Of a stretch of 64,000 nt of DNA, positions 24,255 through 34,183 are shown one piece after another (the stretch's first letter is position 1; the number at the start of each line of letters is the position of its first letter). This DNA is from an uncultured Pseudomonadota bacterium (GTDB lineage: Bacteria; Pseudomonadota; Gammaproteobacteria; Steroidobacterales; Steroidobacteraceae), in the NCBI GenBank assembly GCA_903884235.1, contig CAISEB010000049.1:58233-122232 (forward strand), read 5' to 3'. The notes below the pieces were generated by a model. That model saw only the letters and a program-made list of their open reading frames with translations, was not told where the DNA came from and did not search any database. The position numbers and the translations under genes are program-made.

Positions 24255-26768
24255 TCAGGCTTCGGCGTCGCTCGGCACGGACGTGACGACCCGCGTGCCG
24301 CCGCCCGGAACCGGTTCGAAGCGCACGCTGCCCCCCAGCAGTCGCGCCCGGTAGGCCATCATCCTGACGCCCAACCCGCCCGCGAGCCCCGCCGGGCCGA
24401 CGAAGCCGTCGCCATCGTCCGTCACCGACAGGCAGAGCGTGCCGCCCTCGCGTCGCAGGTCGATGTTCACCTCGCCGCATCCGCTGTGTCGCGCCGCGTT
24501 GGTGACCGCCTCGTAGGCGATTCGATACAGATGATCGGCGACGAGGTCCGACGCCCGGATCTCCGCCGGCATCGACGCGCTCGTCACGCGGATCCGGAGC
24601 CGGCCCTGGGCTTCCATCGCCAGCCGCTCGAGCGCCACGGATAGCGAGCCACCTTCGATCTGGACTGGAGAGAACCCCCGCGCCAGGTCGCGCGTCGCCG
24701 CGACGGCCCGATCGACCTGGGCCATGCCCTCGTTCATCAGCTCGAGGACGTCCGGGCGCCCGCGCTGCGCGGCCGTGAACGCCGTCCGAAGCAGCAGCGC
24801 GATCCCGGTCAGTTCCTGGCCGAGCCCCTCGTGGAGCGCGCTGCTGAGCCGCTGGCGCTCCTGGCTCACGGCATCGAGCACCCGGCGTTCCATCATTCGC
24901 AGCTCGGTGACATCGCTTGCCCGCAGCGTGCCGCCGAGCAGGTGGCCGTCCTCGACGATCGGGACCCCGCACACTTCGAACTCACGGATCTCGGCGCTGG
25001 CCGGCAAGCTGACGGCGATCGAGACCCGGCGCCGCTCTTCGACCAGCTCCCTGACCGCCCCCGCGATGGCCAGGCGGACCTCGGGGGGCACGCAGTCCAC
25101 GAGCGGCTGGCCGACTTCCGGCGTCGAGCCCACGCCGAAGAGGCTGCGGTTGGCGAAGCGGACCCGGCCCACGGCGTCGAGCAGCACGAGGGCGTCCGGT
25201 GCGTTGTCCGACGTCTCCCGCAGGATCGTCTCCCTGCGACGCAGCTCCCTGGCGTGGCGGCGCGAGGCCACGAGCAGGTAGCCGACCAGCACGCTGAGCA
25301 GGACCGCCGCGACCGCCAGCCCGATCGCGAGGCGACGGCTCAATTCCCGGCTTGCGTTGCGCTCCCGCTCAGCCGCGATCTCGCGGCTGAGCGCCTGGCG
25401 CTCCCGATCATGGAACTCCGATTGCTGCTGCGCATTCAGAACGGCCGCGCCTACGCTCTGCCGCCGCTGGTCCGCGGCTTCCGTGAGCTGCGAATACCGT
25501 TGCAGTGCCGCGAGCGCATCTGCCGCGCGCCCGCTCCGCGCCAACGCGTCGGAAAGGGTCCGGTACGTCGCGGGGAGGAACGTGGGCGGGATGTCCTTCC
25601 CGCCATCCTTCAGCACCTCCTGCAGCCGGGCCACGGCGATCTGGGGGTGGCCGCGGATCAGGTCGATCCGGGCGAGTTGGGTCTGGGATGCGGCGACCTG
25701 GTCCAGGCGTCCGGCCGCCCTGAAGGCCCGTTCGGTGTCCTGGCACGCAACGACGGCTTCCTCGATTTTCTTCAACGCGAGCAGGTCGGTGCAGCGCTCG
25801 TGGTCCGTGAACGCGATGCTGACGTCGTCCTTCAGCTGGACCGAGAGCCGCCTGGATTCCTCCAACAGGGGTAGCGCACCTTTCGCGTCGCCCATCTCGC
25901 CGAGGATCACGCCCTTTTCCCAGAGCGCGTTTGCAAGCGCCGCGGACTGCTTGCGCTCCCGCGTGTATGCGATCACCTCGTCCGCCCAGCGCCGCGCGTC
26001 ATCGAACAGGCCGGCGCGGCGAAACGTCATGCTGAGTTGATACGCTGCTTCGGCAATGGCGTCGCCCGAGCCTGCGTTCACGGCCGTCTGGTATGCGAGC
26101 AGTCCGTCCTTGGCCGCCAGCTCGTGCTGGGTCAGGCGACCGCGCACCCGGCTGCGGACCAGCAGCAGGCAGGCGTGACTCAAGGATCGGGGCGCAAGGC
26201 GCGGTTCCCAGTCGTTGAGCGCTTGCAGGGACTCCGTCAGGCTATCCGTGCTCTCCGAGGCATCGGCAGCCACGAGCGCGAGCCGCAGTGCCAGCGCCTG
26301 CCCGGCTGCGCTCGGTGGCAGCGGCGCGAGGTTCCGCTGGCCGGCCGCGACGGCGGCACGCGCCTCGGTGTCGTTGCCCGTCGTATCGTTGGCATCGGCG
26401 ATGATGGCGTAGAGTTCGGCGTTCCGGAATCCGTTCGCTGGCCCTTCCGGCGCGAGTCGTGCCCGGGCCCCCGCAATGGCCTTCCCCGAATCGACGTCGG
26501 CGCTGGCGTCGAGATCCCGCAGGTCTGCGTCGGGTAGGAGCGTCTTGCAGGATGCCCGCGCAGCATCCCCGGTTGCGAGCAGCAGGCCCATGGCGACCAG
26601 GCAGGCCACGGGACCGACGAACCGACGGCGTACCCGGCATCGGGGGATCGTGAGCGCTGTCGCTCCCGGTCGCGCGGTCAGGTGGGCTCGGGCTCCGACA
26701 CGATTGGCTGCGGCCTCCCGTCGATGTTGATCGTTCGGCTTCGAGTCGACTTCAAGGGGCAATTGCAA
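24255..26768 (-). CDS. TPR-PAS sensor histidine kinase (HisKA_3, NarX-like)
   Basis: An 837-residue hybrid sensor. The N-terminal exported part (signal core PVACLVAMGLLLATGDAARA at about 53-72) carries TPR-like helical repeats up to about residue 450. A transmembrane helix (about LAIGLAVAAVLLSVLVGYLL) leads to a cytoplasmic PAS domain, a HisKA_3 domain with phosphoacceptor H646 in SSALHEGLGQE, and an HATPase domain with EAVTNAARHS and DDGDGF. HisKA_3 kinases normally phosphorylate NarL-type regulators, but none is adjacent, so it is an orphan. The only suitable start is a TTG with GGAGA just upstream, which is unusual. It precedes the two exported-protein genes on the same strand. Confidence 0.85.
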   Translation of the reverse strand: MQLPLEVDSKPNDQHRREAAANRVGARAHLTARPGATALTIPRCRVRRRFVGPVACLVAMGLLLATGDAARASCKTLLPDADLRDLDASADVDSGKAIAGARARLAPEGPANGFRNAELYAIIADANDTTGNDTEARAAVAAGQRNLAPLPPSAAGQALALRLALVAADASESTDSLTESLQALNDWEPRLAPRSLSHACLLLVRSRVRGRLTQHELAAKDGLLAYQTAVNAGSGDAIAEAAYQLSMTFRRAGLFDDARRWADEVIAYTRERKQSAALANALWEKGVILGEMGDAKGALPLLEESRRLSVQLKDDVSIAFTDHERCTDLLALKKIEEAVVACQDTERAFRAAGRLDQVAASQTQLARIDLIRGHPQIAVARLQEVLKDGGKDIPPTFLPATYRTLSDALARSGRAADALAALQRYSQLTEAADQRRQSVGAAVLNAQQQSEFHDRERQALSREIAAERERNASRELSRRLAIGLAVAAVLLSVLVGYLLVASRRHARELRRRETILRETSDNAPDALVLLDAVGRVRFANRSLFGVGSTPEVGQPLVDCVPPEVRLAIAGAVRELVEERRRVSIAVSLPASAEIREFEVCGVPIVEDGHLLGGTLRASDVTELRMMERRVLDAVSQERQRLSSALHEGLGQELTGIALLLRTAFTAAQRGRPDVLELMNEGMAQVDRAVAATRDLARGFSPVQIEGGSLSVALERLAMEAQGRLRIRVTSASMPAEIRASDLVADHLYRIAYEAVTNAARHSGCGEVNIDLRREGGTLCLSVTDDGDGFVGPAGLAGGLGVRMMAYRARLLGGSVRFEPVPGGGTRVVTSVPSDAEA

Positions 26769-26954
26769 CGTCTCCGAGATGAAAGTGGCGCAGGTCCGGG
26801 CCTGCCGTGTGAATTGGCCGCGAGTCGCACCCGGATCGTGGCCGAATGCGATCCCATGATTTCAGGCGCCGCGACTCAAGGTCATCGATCCATCCACGAT
26901 TCCGGTCTGCATCGTCCAGCGCATCGCGACCCACGCGGGCACTCGGCGCTCGCC

Positions 26955-28784
26955 TCAGGGCACCAGGATCTCGAACACGTTCCCGGCGTCCGCGCCGCCG
27001 GTCACTCCAGCGCCCTGGCTGCTGTAGGTCGTACCGTACAGGTTTCCGTGGGCATCCCTGACCAGCGTGCTCATCGGCGCAGCACCGAGGCTGCCCCCGG
27101 GGAAGGGATACAGCACGGATTCGGTGTAGCCGAGCGGGCTCGGAGCGAGCTTGAACACGGTGCCGCATCCGTTGTTGCAGTTGGGATTGCCGCCTGCGCT
27201 CGTCGTGCCGTAGATGTTCCCCGCACTGTCCAGCGTCACGCCACCGAGCGGCGCTGCGCCGTCGCTGCCACCGGTGAAGCTGTAGAGGATCGAGGTCACG
27301 TAGGCGCCGCCGGTGGACGGCGCGAGCTTGAACACGGTGCCGATGCCATTGCCGCCCATGCCACTGCCGAGCCGGGTCGTGCCGTACAGATTCCCCGCGC
27401 CGTCCATCGTCAGTCCCGCGGACGGCACCGCGCCATCGAGGGCCGCGGTGAAGGTGTGCAGCGTGACTTCCGAGTATCCGCCGCCCGCGGTGGGCGTCAG
27501 CTCGTACACGGCGCCAAACCAGCTCGTCAGGTAGCTGCCGCTCGTCGTACCGAACAGGTTGCCGGCGCCGTCCATGATCAGGCCGGCCAGGGGCGTACCG
27601 CCGTCGGTGCCACCCGTGAAGCTGTACACGATGGACAGCGAGTAGGCCCCGCCCGCGGCCGGCGAGAGTTCGAATACGCAGCCGTACCCATGGCCGGCGC
27701 CGACCTGGTTCACCCCAAGGATGTTGCCCGCGCCGTCGAGCACCAGTCCGCCGACCAGTTCGCCGCCGTCGTACGTGCTCCCGTCGAAGGCGTACAGCAC
27801 GGATTCTGCGTATCCGCCGCCCGGTGCCGGAGAGAGCTTGTAGACGATGCCGAAGCTGTTCACGCCGCCGTTGAGCGTCGTGCCGTAGAGATTGCCTGCA
27901 GCATCGAGGACGACGTTGCCGTAGGGGTAGAGGCCGCCCGCGAGGCCATTGCCGCCCCCGAAGTCGTACACGATCGTTTCGGCGTAACCCCCGCCTGGCG
28001 AGGGCGTGAGCCTGTAGATGACACCGGCGCCGCCGGTACCGCCGTTCATCGTCGTGCCGTAGAAGTTCCCGGCGCTGTCCGCGGTCAGGCCGCTGACCGG
28101 ATACAGCCCGCCGGCACTATCGGCCGTCGCGAATCCGCGCAGGACCACTTCCGTGTTGCAGCTGACGTTCACGTTCGTGACCGGGCCGGACAGCATTCCG
28201 TGGCCGTTGGCGACGTTGCAGAATTGCTGGCTCGACGCGCCCGGTTGCGCGGTGATGGTCACGCTGTACGTGCTTCCGAACACCATCGATGTCGGGAATG
28301 CGAATGCGCCGTCGGCGGCCAGGACCTGTGGATCCGTCGCGTTGTCCTGGAGCGTGAGCTGCTGGCCGCTGCCGAGGCCTGTGAGCGTGCCGCCCACCGC
28401 GTAGGAGTGTGGCGTGCAACTGACCGTCACGTTGGTCACGTTGGCATGGAGGCCCGTACCGGCACCGTTGGTGACCGTGCAGGTTCCACCGCTCGGCTGG
28501 ACGTCGACGGTGACGCCATAGCCACCGCCGCCCGACACGGGCTCCGAAAACGTGAACGAACCATCGGCAACGACCACCAGCGGATCCAGGCCGTTGTTGC
28601 GCAGGGTGACCTGCTGGCCGCCGACGAGCCCGGTCAGGGTGCCGCCGACGCTGAAGGTGGCGACAGGCTGGCCCGGCGAACCTCCGCCGCCGCCGCAGGC
28701 GGACAGCACGAGGGTCGCCAGCGTCGCGAGGACGAATCGGCCGCACCCCGGCGATGCGTCCCGGCGGCCGTGGATCAATGCCAT
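26955..28784 (-). CDS. GloVer-repeat lipoprotein (choice-of-anchor tandem repeat protein)
   Basis: A 609-residue surface or periplasmic lipoprotein. The signal peptide ends in the lipobox LSAC-GGGG. Two homologous modules of about 80 residues follow, each starting VGGTLTGL and ending in VSC, with a second cysteine in each that could form a disulfide. The rest is seven tandem repeats of about 55 residues with the pattern D..GN.YGTT...G.....L.P....Y....Y.F, matching the GloVer repeats (TIGR03803), which form a propeller-like array. The ATG at 28784 has CGGAG upstream; the frame is open further but loses family character. Cell-surface binding or structural role is inferred. Confidence 0.85.
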   Translation of the reverse strand: MALIHGRRDASPGCGRFVLATLATLVLSACGGGGGSPGQPVATFSVGGTLTGLVGGQQVTLRNNGLDPLVVVADGSFTFSEPVSGGGGYGVTVDVQPSGGTCTVTNGAGTGLHANVTNVTVSCTPHSYAVGGTLTGLGSGQQLTLQDNATDPQVLAADGAFAFPTSMVFGSTYSVTITAQPGASSQQFCNVANGHGMLSGPVTNVNVSCNTEVVLRGFATADSAGGLYPVSGLTADSAGNFYGTTMNGGTGGAGVIYRLTPSPGGGYAETIVYDFGGGNGLAGGLYPYGNVVLDAAGNLYGTTLNGGVNSFGIVYKLSPAPGGGYAESVLYAFDGSTYDGGELVGGLVLDGAGNILGVNQVGAGHGYGCVFELSPAAGGAYSLSIVYSFTGGTDGGTPLAGLIMDGAGNLFGTTSGSYLTSWFGAVYELTPTAGGGYSEVTLHTFTAALDGAVPSAGLTMDGAGNLYGTTRLGSGMGGNGIGTVFKLAPSTGGAYVTSILYSFTGGSDGAAPLGGVTLDSAGNIYGTTSAGGNPNCNNGCGTVFKLAPSPLGYTESVLYPFPGGSLGAAPMSTLVRDAHGNLYGTTYSSQGAGVTGGADAGNVFEILVP

Positions 28785-29197
28785 CGTGAAGCTCCGATCA
28801 TTCCCTGAATCCTCCGCCAGACCTCGTCGTCCGACACACCGGAACCCGACACGCGGCCGGTTCTCCTCCCAGCCGGGACGCGCCCCCTGGCCCGACACAG
28901 GGCTCTCCGGGCTCGACCCACCTCGCAGTGAAGATGCCGTCGGCGGCTGTCCGAAACCATATCACTGGGGTTTCGCCCGGACGTGGAAATCACGGGCGGA
29001 GACGGGACCTGCGGCGCCGGGGCCAGGACCCCGGATTGACCGCGGCACGGCCGGCACCCGAATTTGGTCGTTGCGGCGCCGCATCATTGGATCCGTCCGC
29101 CGCGGCGCCAGGGGCGAGACCGCGTGCGAGGTCCGCGGCAGGTTGCGCCGGACACCGCGCGCAGGCGCCAGTACACGGCGCGGGACCCGCGCGAGCG
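28785..29197. other. Intergenic region upstream of the GloVer lipoprotein gene
   Basis: 413 bp without a convincing gene. It contains a perfect 7-bp inverted repeat, CGAAACC (28952-28958) and GGTTTCG (28969-28975), separated by a 10-bp A+T-richer spacer, about 170 bp upstream of the lipoprotein start. This could be an operator. No other signal stands out. Confidence 0.4.
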
Positions 29198-29917
29198 CTA
29201 CTTCAGGAACTGCACGACGACGACGCGGTACTCCGCCTTGCCGTCATTGCGCACGCGGTGCGTCATCGGCTTGGTCGCATGGGCTGAATAGGACACCCCG
29301 CCCGGTGCGATGACCTCGGCTTTACTCCACGGCTGTCCTTCCACCTGGCCGGACACCAGCCCGCCGGACGCATAGATGACGACCTGGTCGTACGCATGGC
29401 GATGGAACGTCGTCGTCTCCCCCGGCGGGATGCGCACGTCGTAGACGCGCACGTACTGGTTCTCGAGCGCCCACCGGTGCAGCGGGTCGCTGAGGTAATC
29501 GGTCGGCGGAACCGTCGGCGGTGCCGCGACCGGCATCCCAGGCTGGTCCGCCTGCTTCAGCTCGACGACGATGTTCTCGAGCGGACCACCGAGGTTCAGC
29601 ACGCTGCGCACGGTCGGCTCGCTCCACGCGACGTTGCCGGCCTCGGTGCGGGTCTCGCTCACCGTCCCGTCGGCACGGGTCAGCTTCACGTCGTTGGCCG
29701 TCAGTGAAACCACGACTCGCCGGGGACGGTCGTGCATGGCCACGGTGGCGTGCTCCGGGATGTGCAGCCGCGTGACCCGCACGCGCGCATCCTCGTATTC
29801 GACCTTCGCCAGCGCCGGCGCCACGGACACCAGGTCCTGTGCCAGTGCGGCGGACATTTGCCCCACCGCGAGCAGTGCGAGCAGAACCTTCGATCGCCGC
29901 TGTCCTACTGAACGCAT
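29198..29917 (-). CDS. Exported double-cupin protein
   Basis: A 239-residue protein with a Sec signal peptide (KVLLALLAVGQMSAALAQ). Two cupin-like barrels are visible: the first at about 30-120 (RLHIPEHATVAMHDRPRRVVV) and the second at about 150-235 (RIPPGETTTFHRHAYDQVVIY), which holds the metal-type HRH motif. The first barrel retains only part of the motif. Exported cupins of this kind are usually uncharacterised. The ATG at 29917 has GAGG at suitable spacing; the open frame continues upstream without family character. It is divergent from the amidohydrolase gene. Confidence 0.8.
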   Translation of the reverse strand: MRSVGQRRSKVLLALLAVGQMSAALAQDLVSVAPALAKVEYEDARVRVTRLHIPEHATVAMHDRPRRVVVSLTANDVKLTRADGTVSETRTEAGNVAWSEPTVRSVLNLGGPLENIVVELKQADQPGMPVAAPPTVPPTDYLSDPLHRWALENQYVRVYDVRIPPGETTTFHRHAYDQVVIYASGGLVSGQVEGQPWSKAEVIAPGGVSYSAHATKPMTHRVRNDGKAEYRVVVVQFLK

Positions 29918-30165
29918 TGAACCGACCTCTTGGATCTGCGAATTCGATCCTATCGAGTCAGCCCGCTGGAGCTGGCCCGAGGGATCACCGGCAAGGTTCG
30001 AGGACGGCAACGTCCCTCGCCAGGAAGCCGGATGCGACAGGACTCGAAGCGTGGCGCGCGGCCGCATGCGCGGTTCGACGCTATACTTCACCCGACGACT
30101 CGCCGACCGCATGGCGCTCGTCGCCGGCTTACTCTACACGGGATGCAGAGGGAAACCCGCCGCCC

Positions 30166-31845
30166 ATGAAACCTGCACGCAGCGCCCCTCCCCTGCCTTC
30201 GTTCCTGCTCCTGCTGCTCATCGCGCTCACGCCCGCCCTGGCGGTGAGCACCGACGTGCTGGTGGTGGGTGGGGCGATCATCACCGTCGATCCGCACGTG
30301 CCGCAGGCACAGGCGATGCTGGTCCAGAACGACCGGATCATCGCTGTCGGCGCGCGGGCTGACCTTGAACGCGCCTACCCCAACGCCCGCCGTCACGACC
30401 TGCACGGACGCACCGTGATGCCGGGCGTCATCGATTCGCACGCGCACAGCTACCAGCTCGGCCAGGATCGCCGCAAGGCCGTCCTGAATGGCACGCGGAC
30501 GGTGGACGAGATGGTGGCGAGGCTCAAGTCCTTCTATCCGCATCCCGCGCCAGGCGAGTGGCTCGTCGGCGCCGGATGGGACGAAGGCATGTGGGCCTCG
30601 CTTGGGTATCCAGACCGTGCGGCGCTGGATCGGGCCTTTCCACGCAACCCGGTGCGGTTGGATTCCCTGCACGGGTTTGCCGGGTTCTACAACGGGCGTG
30701 CGCTCGAAATTGCCGGCATCGACGCCGAAACCCCGAATCCCGTCGTGGGGCAGATCCTGCGCAGACCGGACGGCAAGCCCACGGGCGTGCTGCTCACCCT
30801 CGCGCAGCAGCTCGTCAACTCCCGTGTCCCCGTCGAATCCGTCGCGGAGATGAAGAAGAACATCATTGCAGGGCTGACCGCGCTGGCAAAGGTGGGCGTG
30901 ACGTCGGTCCACGAGGCCGGAATCCCGCGCGAGCGGGTCGTGGCCTTCCGTGAGCTGGCAGCGGCAGGACAGTTGCCGGTTCGCGTCTACGGCATGCTGG
31001 ACGGCAACGATGCGGAACTCATGACGGAGTGGTTCGCACGCGGGCCGCTGATCGACCCGCAGGCCTGGCTGACGATCCGCGCAATCAAGATCTACTACGA
31101 CGGGTCGCTCGGCTCCCGCACGGCACTGCTGGCCGAGCCGTATGCGGACCATCCCGAGGCGGCCCACATGACCGAGCGCATTGCGCCGGAGCTCGTGGCC
31201 TCGCTCGCTGAGCGCGGACTCGCGCGCGGGTTCCAGCTGGCCACCCATGCCATCGGCGACGAAGGCAACAATCGCATCCTCAACCTGTACGGCACTGCAC
31301 TGGCTGCACGCCCGACGACCGACCATCGCTGGCGGATCGAACATGCACAGGTGGTGTTGCCGGACTACTACGCGCGGGCCGCGACGCTCGGCGTGATCTC
31401 CAGCATGCAGTCCAGCCATGCGGTGGGCGACAGCCGGTGGGCGGAAGATCGCCTCGGCCCGACGCGGATCCGGTACGCCTACGCATGGCGGCGGGTACTC
31501 GACGCCGGTGGACGCCTGCTCATCAATTCCGACCTCCCGGGAGAGCCGTGGGAGCCGATGCAAACGCTCTATTTCGCAGTGACCCGCAAGCCGCTGGCGG
31601 GCGGCACGGCCGTCGGCTGGTACGCCGACCAGGCTCTCCGCGTCGATGAGGCCCTCGGCGCGATGACGCTGGCGGGCGCCCATGCCGCGTTCCAGGAACA
31701 GCAGCTCGGATCGCTGACCCCGGGGAAATTCGCAGACTTCATCGAACTGGATCGTGATCCTCGCACGATCCCGTCGGATGACCTGAAGTCGATCCGGGTG
31801 CTGCGCACGTGGGTCGCAGGCAAGATCGTCCACCGAAACCTTTAG
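30166..31845 (+). CDS. Exported YtcJ-type amidohydrolase
   Basis: A 559-residue metal-dependent hydrolase of the amidohydrolase-3 (YtcJ) group. A strong Sec signal (FLLLLLIALTPALA) precedes the TIM barrel. Metal and active-site elements are intact: H92-x-H94 in DSHAHSY, IKIYYDGSLGSRTA, the histidine in HAIGDEGN, IEHAQVV, and the aspartate in SDLPGEPW. Family members hydrolyse amide bonds of small molecules, and substrate cannot be read from sequence. The ATG at 30166 follows an AGAGGGA site; the frame is open for 100 codons upstream but that stretch covers the divergent promoter region. Confidence 0.9.
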   Translation: MKPARSAPPLPSFLLLLLIALTPALAVSTDVLVVGGAIITVDPHVPQAQAMLVQNDRIIAVGARADLERAYPNARRHDLHGRTVMPGVIDSHAHSYQLGQDRRKAVLNGTRTVDEMVARLKSFYPHPAPGEWLVGAGWDEGMWASLGYPDRAALDRAFPRNPVRLDSLHGFAGFYNGRALEIAGIDAETPNPVVGQILRRPDGKPTGVLLTLAQQLVNSRVPVESVAEMKKNIIAGLTALAKVGVTSVHEAGIPRERVVAFRELAAAGQLPVRVYGMLDGNDAELMTEWFARGPLIDPQAWLTIRAIKIYYDGSLGSRTALLAEPYADHPEAAHMTERIAPELVASLAERGLARGFQLATHAIGDEGNNRILNLYGTALAARPTTDHRWRIEHAQVVLPDYYARAATLGVISSMQSSHAVGDSRWAEDRLGPTRIRYAYAWRRVLDAGGRLLINSDLPGEPWEPMQTLYFAVTRKPLAGGTAVGWYADQALRVDEALGAMTLAGAHAAFQEQQLGSLTPGKFADFIELDRDPRTIPSDDLKSIRVLRTWVAGKIVHRNL

Positions 31846-32009
31846 GCGAAGGCTGTCGCCGTTCGCGAAGACCGACCCAGCGGGTGGCTCATCGAGGGTT
31901 CCAGTGGCTTTGCACAGGTGAATCGCAAGATGAACCAGGGCCCGCGCCCGAGGCCGCGCGCCGTGCGCAATTCAATCGCGGGCGGAATCCCGGGCCGCCG
32001 CGTCGCCCC

Positions 32010-32028
32010 TCCGGATCATGGATCCGGA
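32010..32028. terminator. Inverted repeat between convergent genes, possible terminator
   Basis: TCCGGATC (32010-32017) and GATCCGGA (32021-32028) form a perfect 8-bp stem with a 3-base loop, between the ends of the amidohydrolase and YdeI-family genes. No T-run follows on either strand, so a Rho-independent role is uncertain. Confidence 0.35.
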
Positions 32029-32060
32029 CACAGCGGTGGCGCGATGCAGCGCGCCCGGCA

Positions 32061-32675
32061 TCAGTCATCGAGGCCAAGCGAGTCGAGGATCCTGGCCACG
32101 TGCTTCTCGACGCGCGCGGACCGGGTGGCGGACTGCTTCGCGCTACCGAAGTACAACAGGTACGCCCTCTGCCGCCCGGGTGTCAGGGACTTGAATGCCT
32201 TGGCGAGTCGCGGGGAGCGATCGAGGCGAGACTTGAACTCGGCCGGCATGTCGAATTCCGCGACGGTCTTCATCCGGACCGTGGCGCCGGACTTCTGGAT
32301 TGCGATGGCCTGCCGAAGGTACGTCCGGATCATCGACCGACGACGCTGGATGTCCGTGAGCGAAGCGAATCGGAGCTGCCTCGCGGCCTGGACGTGGGGC
32401 GTCTGCTGCACCAGCACGCCGGCGCTGTCCTCGAGCAGCGCGCCCTTCATGAACAGGAGTGCGCAGTACGCCTTGAAGCCCTGGATCAGCACGACATTGC
32501 TGCTGTCCAGGTCGTAGCACGCCTTGCCCCACTTCAGCGACTCATTGAGGCCCGATCCCAGGCACAGCGTGCGCAGTGCCGCGAACTCGGGCACCCAGGC
32601 TTTCGCCTGGCCATGGACCTTCGTCACCTGCGGATTGCCGGGGGTCGCCGCATCGACTTTGCTGCGCGTGGACAT
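32061..32675 (-). CDS. YdeI/OmdA-family protein
   Basis: A 204-residue soluble protein. The first half (about 25-130) is a DUF1801/YdhG-like domain with SLKWGKACYDLDSSNVVLIQG and ALLFMKGALL, broken here into its key parts KWGKACY and LLFMKGA. The C-terminal half contains the bacteriocin-protection/YdeI-type segment with the closing AFKSLTPGRQRAYLLY. YdeI-family proteins have been linked to stress and antimicrobial-peptide resistance, but the biochemical role is unclear. The ATG has GGAGC 9 bp upstream. It stands alone, convergent with the amidohydrolase. Confidence 0.88.
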   Translation of the reverse strand: MSTRSKVDAATPGNPQVTKVHGQAKAWVPEFAALRTLCLGSGLNESLKWGKACYDLDSSNVVLIQGFKAYCALLFMKGALLEDSAGVLVQQTPHVQAARQLRFASLTDIQRRRSMIRTYLRQAIAIQKSGATVRMKTVAEFDMPAEFKSRLDRSPRLAKAFKSLTPGRQRAYLLYFGSAKQSATRSARVEKHVARILDSLGLDD

Positions 32676-33147
32676 GATGGGTTGCTCCAGTCGGCGGCGT
32701 TGATCGGTCGAGGATGGGCCGTGTGGATGGACCGCGAAGGAGTCCGCTCCAGGCGTCGTGCAGGCACGGTGGGACTCGATTCATGCATCCGATTCGACCC
32801 GCGAATTCTGGCACACGAGCGTCGTGGGTGAACCGCGATCGTGCTGATCGGGCCTTCAGCACGACATCCAGCCGCGAACCACGTGATGCCCAGTACGCCG
32901 CAGGGTATCGCGCGGCATTCAGGCGCGGAACCTGCAAAGCACGCAAGAACCAGGTGATCCTCGTCGCGTCCCGACCAGACACACGCCCTAGATCGCCCGC
33001 TCCCCGGGGCCTCGGAAGCACGCCCCGGCTGGATCCATCGTGATCCGTCGACCCGGAGCCCGTCTGCGATCACGGTTCCGATTGCCACACGCTCTGTGCT
33101 CGGCGCCATAATGGCCGCACGCTGCATCCGGTCACGGGAGAACATCG
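32676..33147. other. Divergent intergenic region between YdeI-family and dienelactone hydrolase genes
   Basis: 472 bp. A candidate promoter for the hydrolase is TTGCCA (33082-33087) and CATAAT (33107-33112), each one mismatch from consensus but with a long 19-bp spacer. The ribosome-binding site GGGAG (33136-33140) follows. I see no gene remnant in the remainder. Confidence 0.4.
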
Positions 33148-34026
33148 ATGTGCGACGAGGACTCCATGGCGGACATGGTTGAGTACAACGTCAGATCGCG
33201 CAGTCTGTCGCGCCGGCAATTCGGCGGGATGACCCTTGGAGCGACCCTGTTGGCGGCGTTGTCGCCCGTGGCCAACGCGGCCGAGACGACGGAGTCCGAG
33301 GTCGAGATCCGGACGCCGGATGGCATTGCGGATGCCTACCTTGTCCACCCGAGCGCCGGCAAGCACCCGGGCGTGCTGGTCTGGCCGGACATCTTCGGCC
33401 TGCGTCCGGCATTTCGCGTGATGGGGAAGAGGCTCGCGGAATCCGGCTATTCGGTCCTCGTGGTGAATCCGTTCTATCGCGTCAAGAGGGCGCCGACCGC
33501 CCCGGAGCATCCCGACTTCAATGACCCGCCAACCCGGCAGACCCTGCTGGGCCTGATGAACTCATTGACCCCGGACTCCACCAGCACCGACGCGAAGGCC
33601 TTCATCGACTACCTGGACAGCCGGGATGCGACCGATCGCAAGCGGAGGATCGGCACCACGGGCTACTGCATGGGGGGTCCGCTCGTGTTCAGGACCGCTG
33701 CGGCCATTGCCGACCGCGTGGGAGCCGGCGCGACATTCCATGGGGGCGGGCTCGTGACCGACAAGCCCGACAGCCCGCACCTGTTGATTCCGAAGATGAC
33801 GGCGCAACTCCTGATTGCGATCGCCGAGAACGACGACCAGAAGCAGCCGGATGCGAAGAGCGTGCTGCGCGATGCGTTCGCCAAGGCCCGCCTGCGCGCC
33901 GAGATCGACGTCTACAAGGGCGCGCTGCACGGCTGGTGCCCGCCGGACTCCCAGGTCTACAACCAGGATCAGGCGGAGAGAGCCTGGAGCGAGCTGCTCA
34001 TGCTGTTCAAGGCCGCTCTGGTCTAG
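33148..34026 (+). CDS. Exported dienelactone hydrolase-family protein
   Basis: A 292-residue alpha/beta hydrolase with a twin-arginine-like signal (SRRQFGGMTLGATLLAAL). The triad is that of dienelactone hydrolases: nucleophile C174 in GYCMGG, acidic D229/D230 in AENDDQ, and H261 in GALHGW. Family members cleave ester or lactone bonds; the Tat-type export suggests a periplasmic substrate. The ATG lies 7 bp after GGGAG. It is a single-gene unit, convergent with the TonB-dependent receptor operon. Confidence 0.9.
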   Translation: MCDEDSMADMVEYNVRSRSLSRRQFGGMTLGATLLAALSPVANAAETTESEVEIRTPDGIADAYLVHPSAGKHPGVLVWPDIFGLRPAFRVMGKRLAESGYSVLVVNPFYRVKRAPTAPEHPDFNDPPTRQTLLGLMNSLTPDSTSTDAKAFIDYLDSRDATDRKRRIGTTGYCMGGPLVFRTAAAIADRVGAGATFHGGGLVTDKPDSPHLLIPKMTAQLLIAIAENDDQKQPDAKSVLRDAFAKARLRAEIDVYKGALHGWCPPDSQVYNQDQAERAWSELLMLFKAALV

Positions 34027-34183
34027 GCAGCCCTCTCCGTCCCAGCGGAATCTCGGTCAAGGGTGGAATCGGGCAGCGCACGCACGCGGGGCCCGAGCAC
34101 CATCGTCGGGCACCTGAACGCGACCTCGAACGAGAGATCATTCCGTGCTCGATCCCGCGGGCGCGATCGATACCGGCGCGATG

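Noticed and set aside
32714..33145. Short frames on both strands in the YdeI/dienelactone hydrolase gap
   Set aside because: Composition is random-like, there are no ribosome-binding sites and they overlap the likely promoter.
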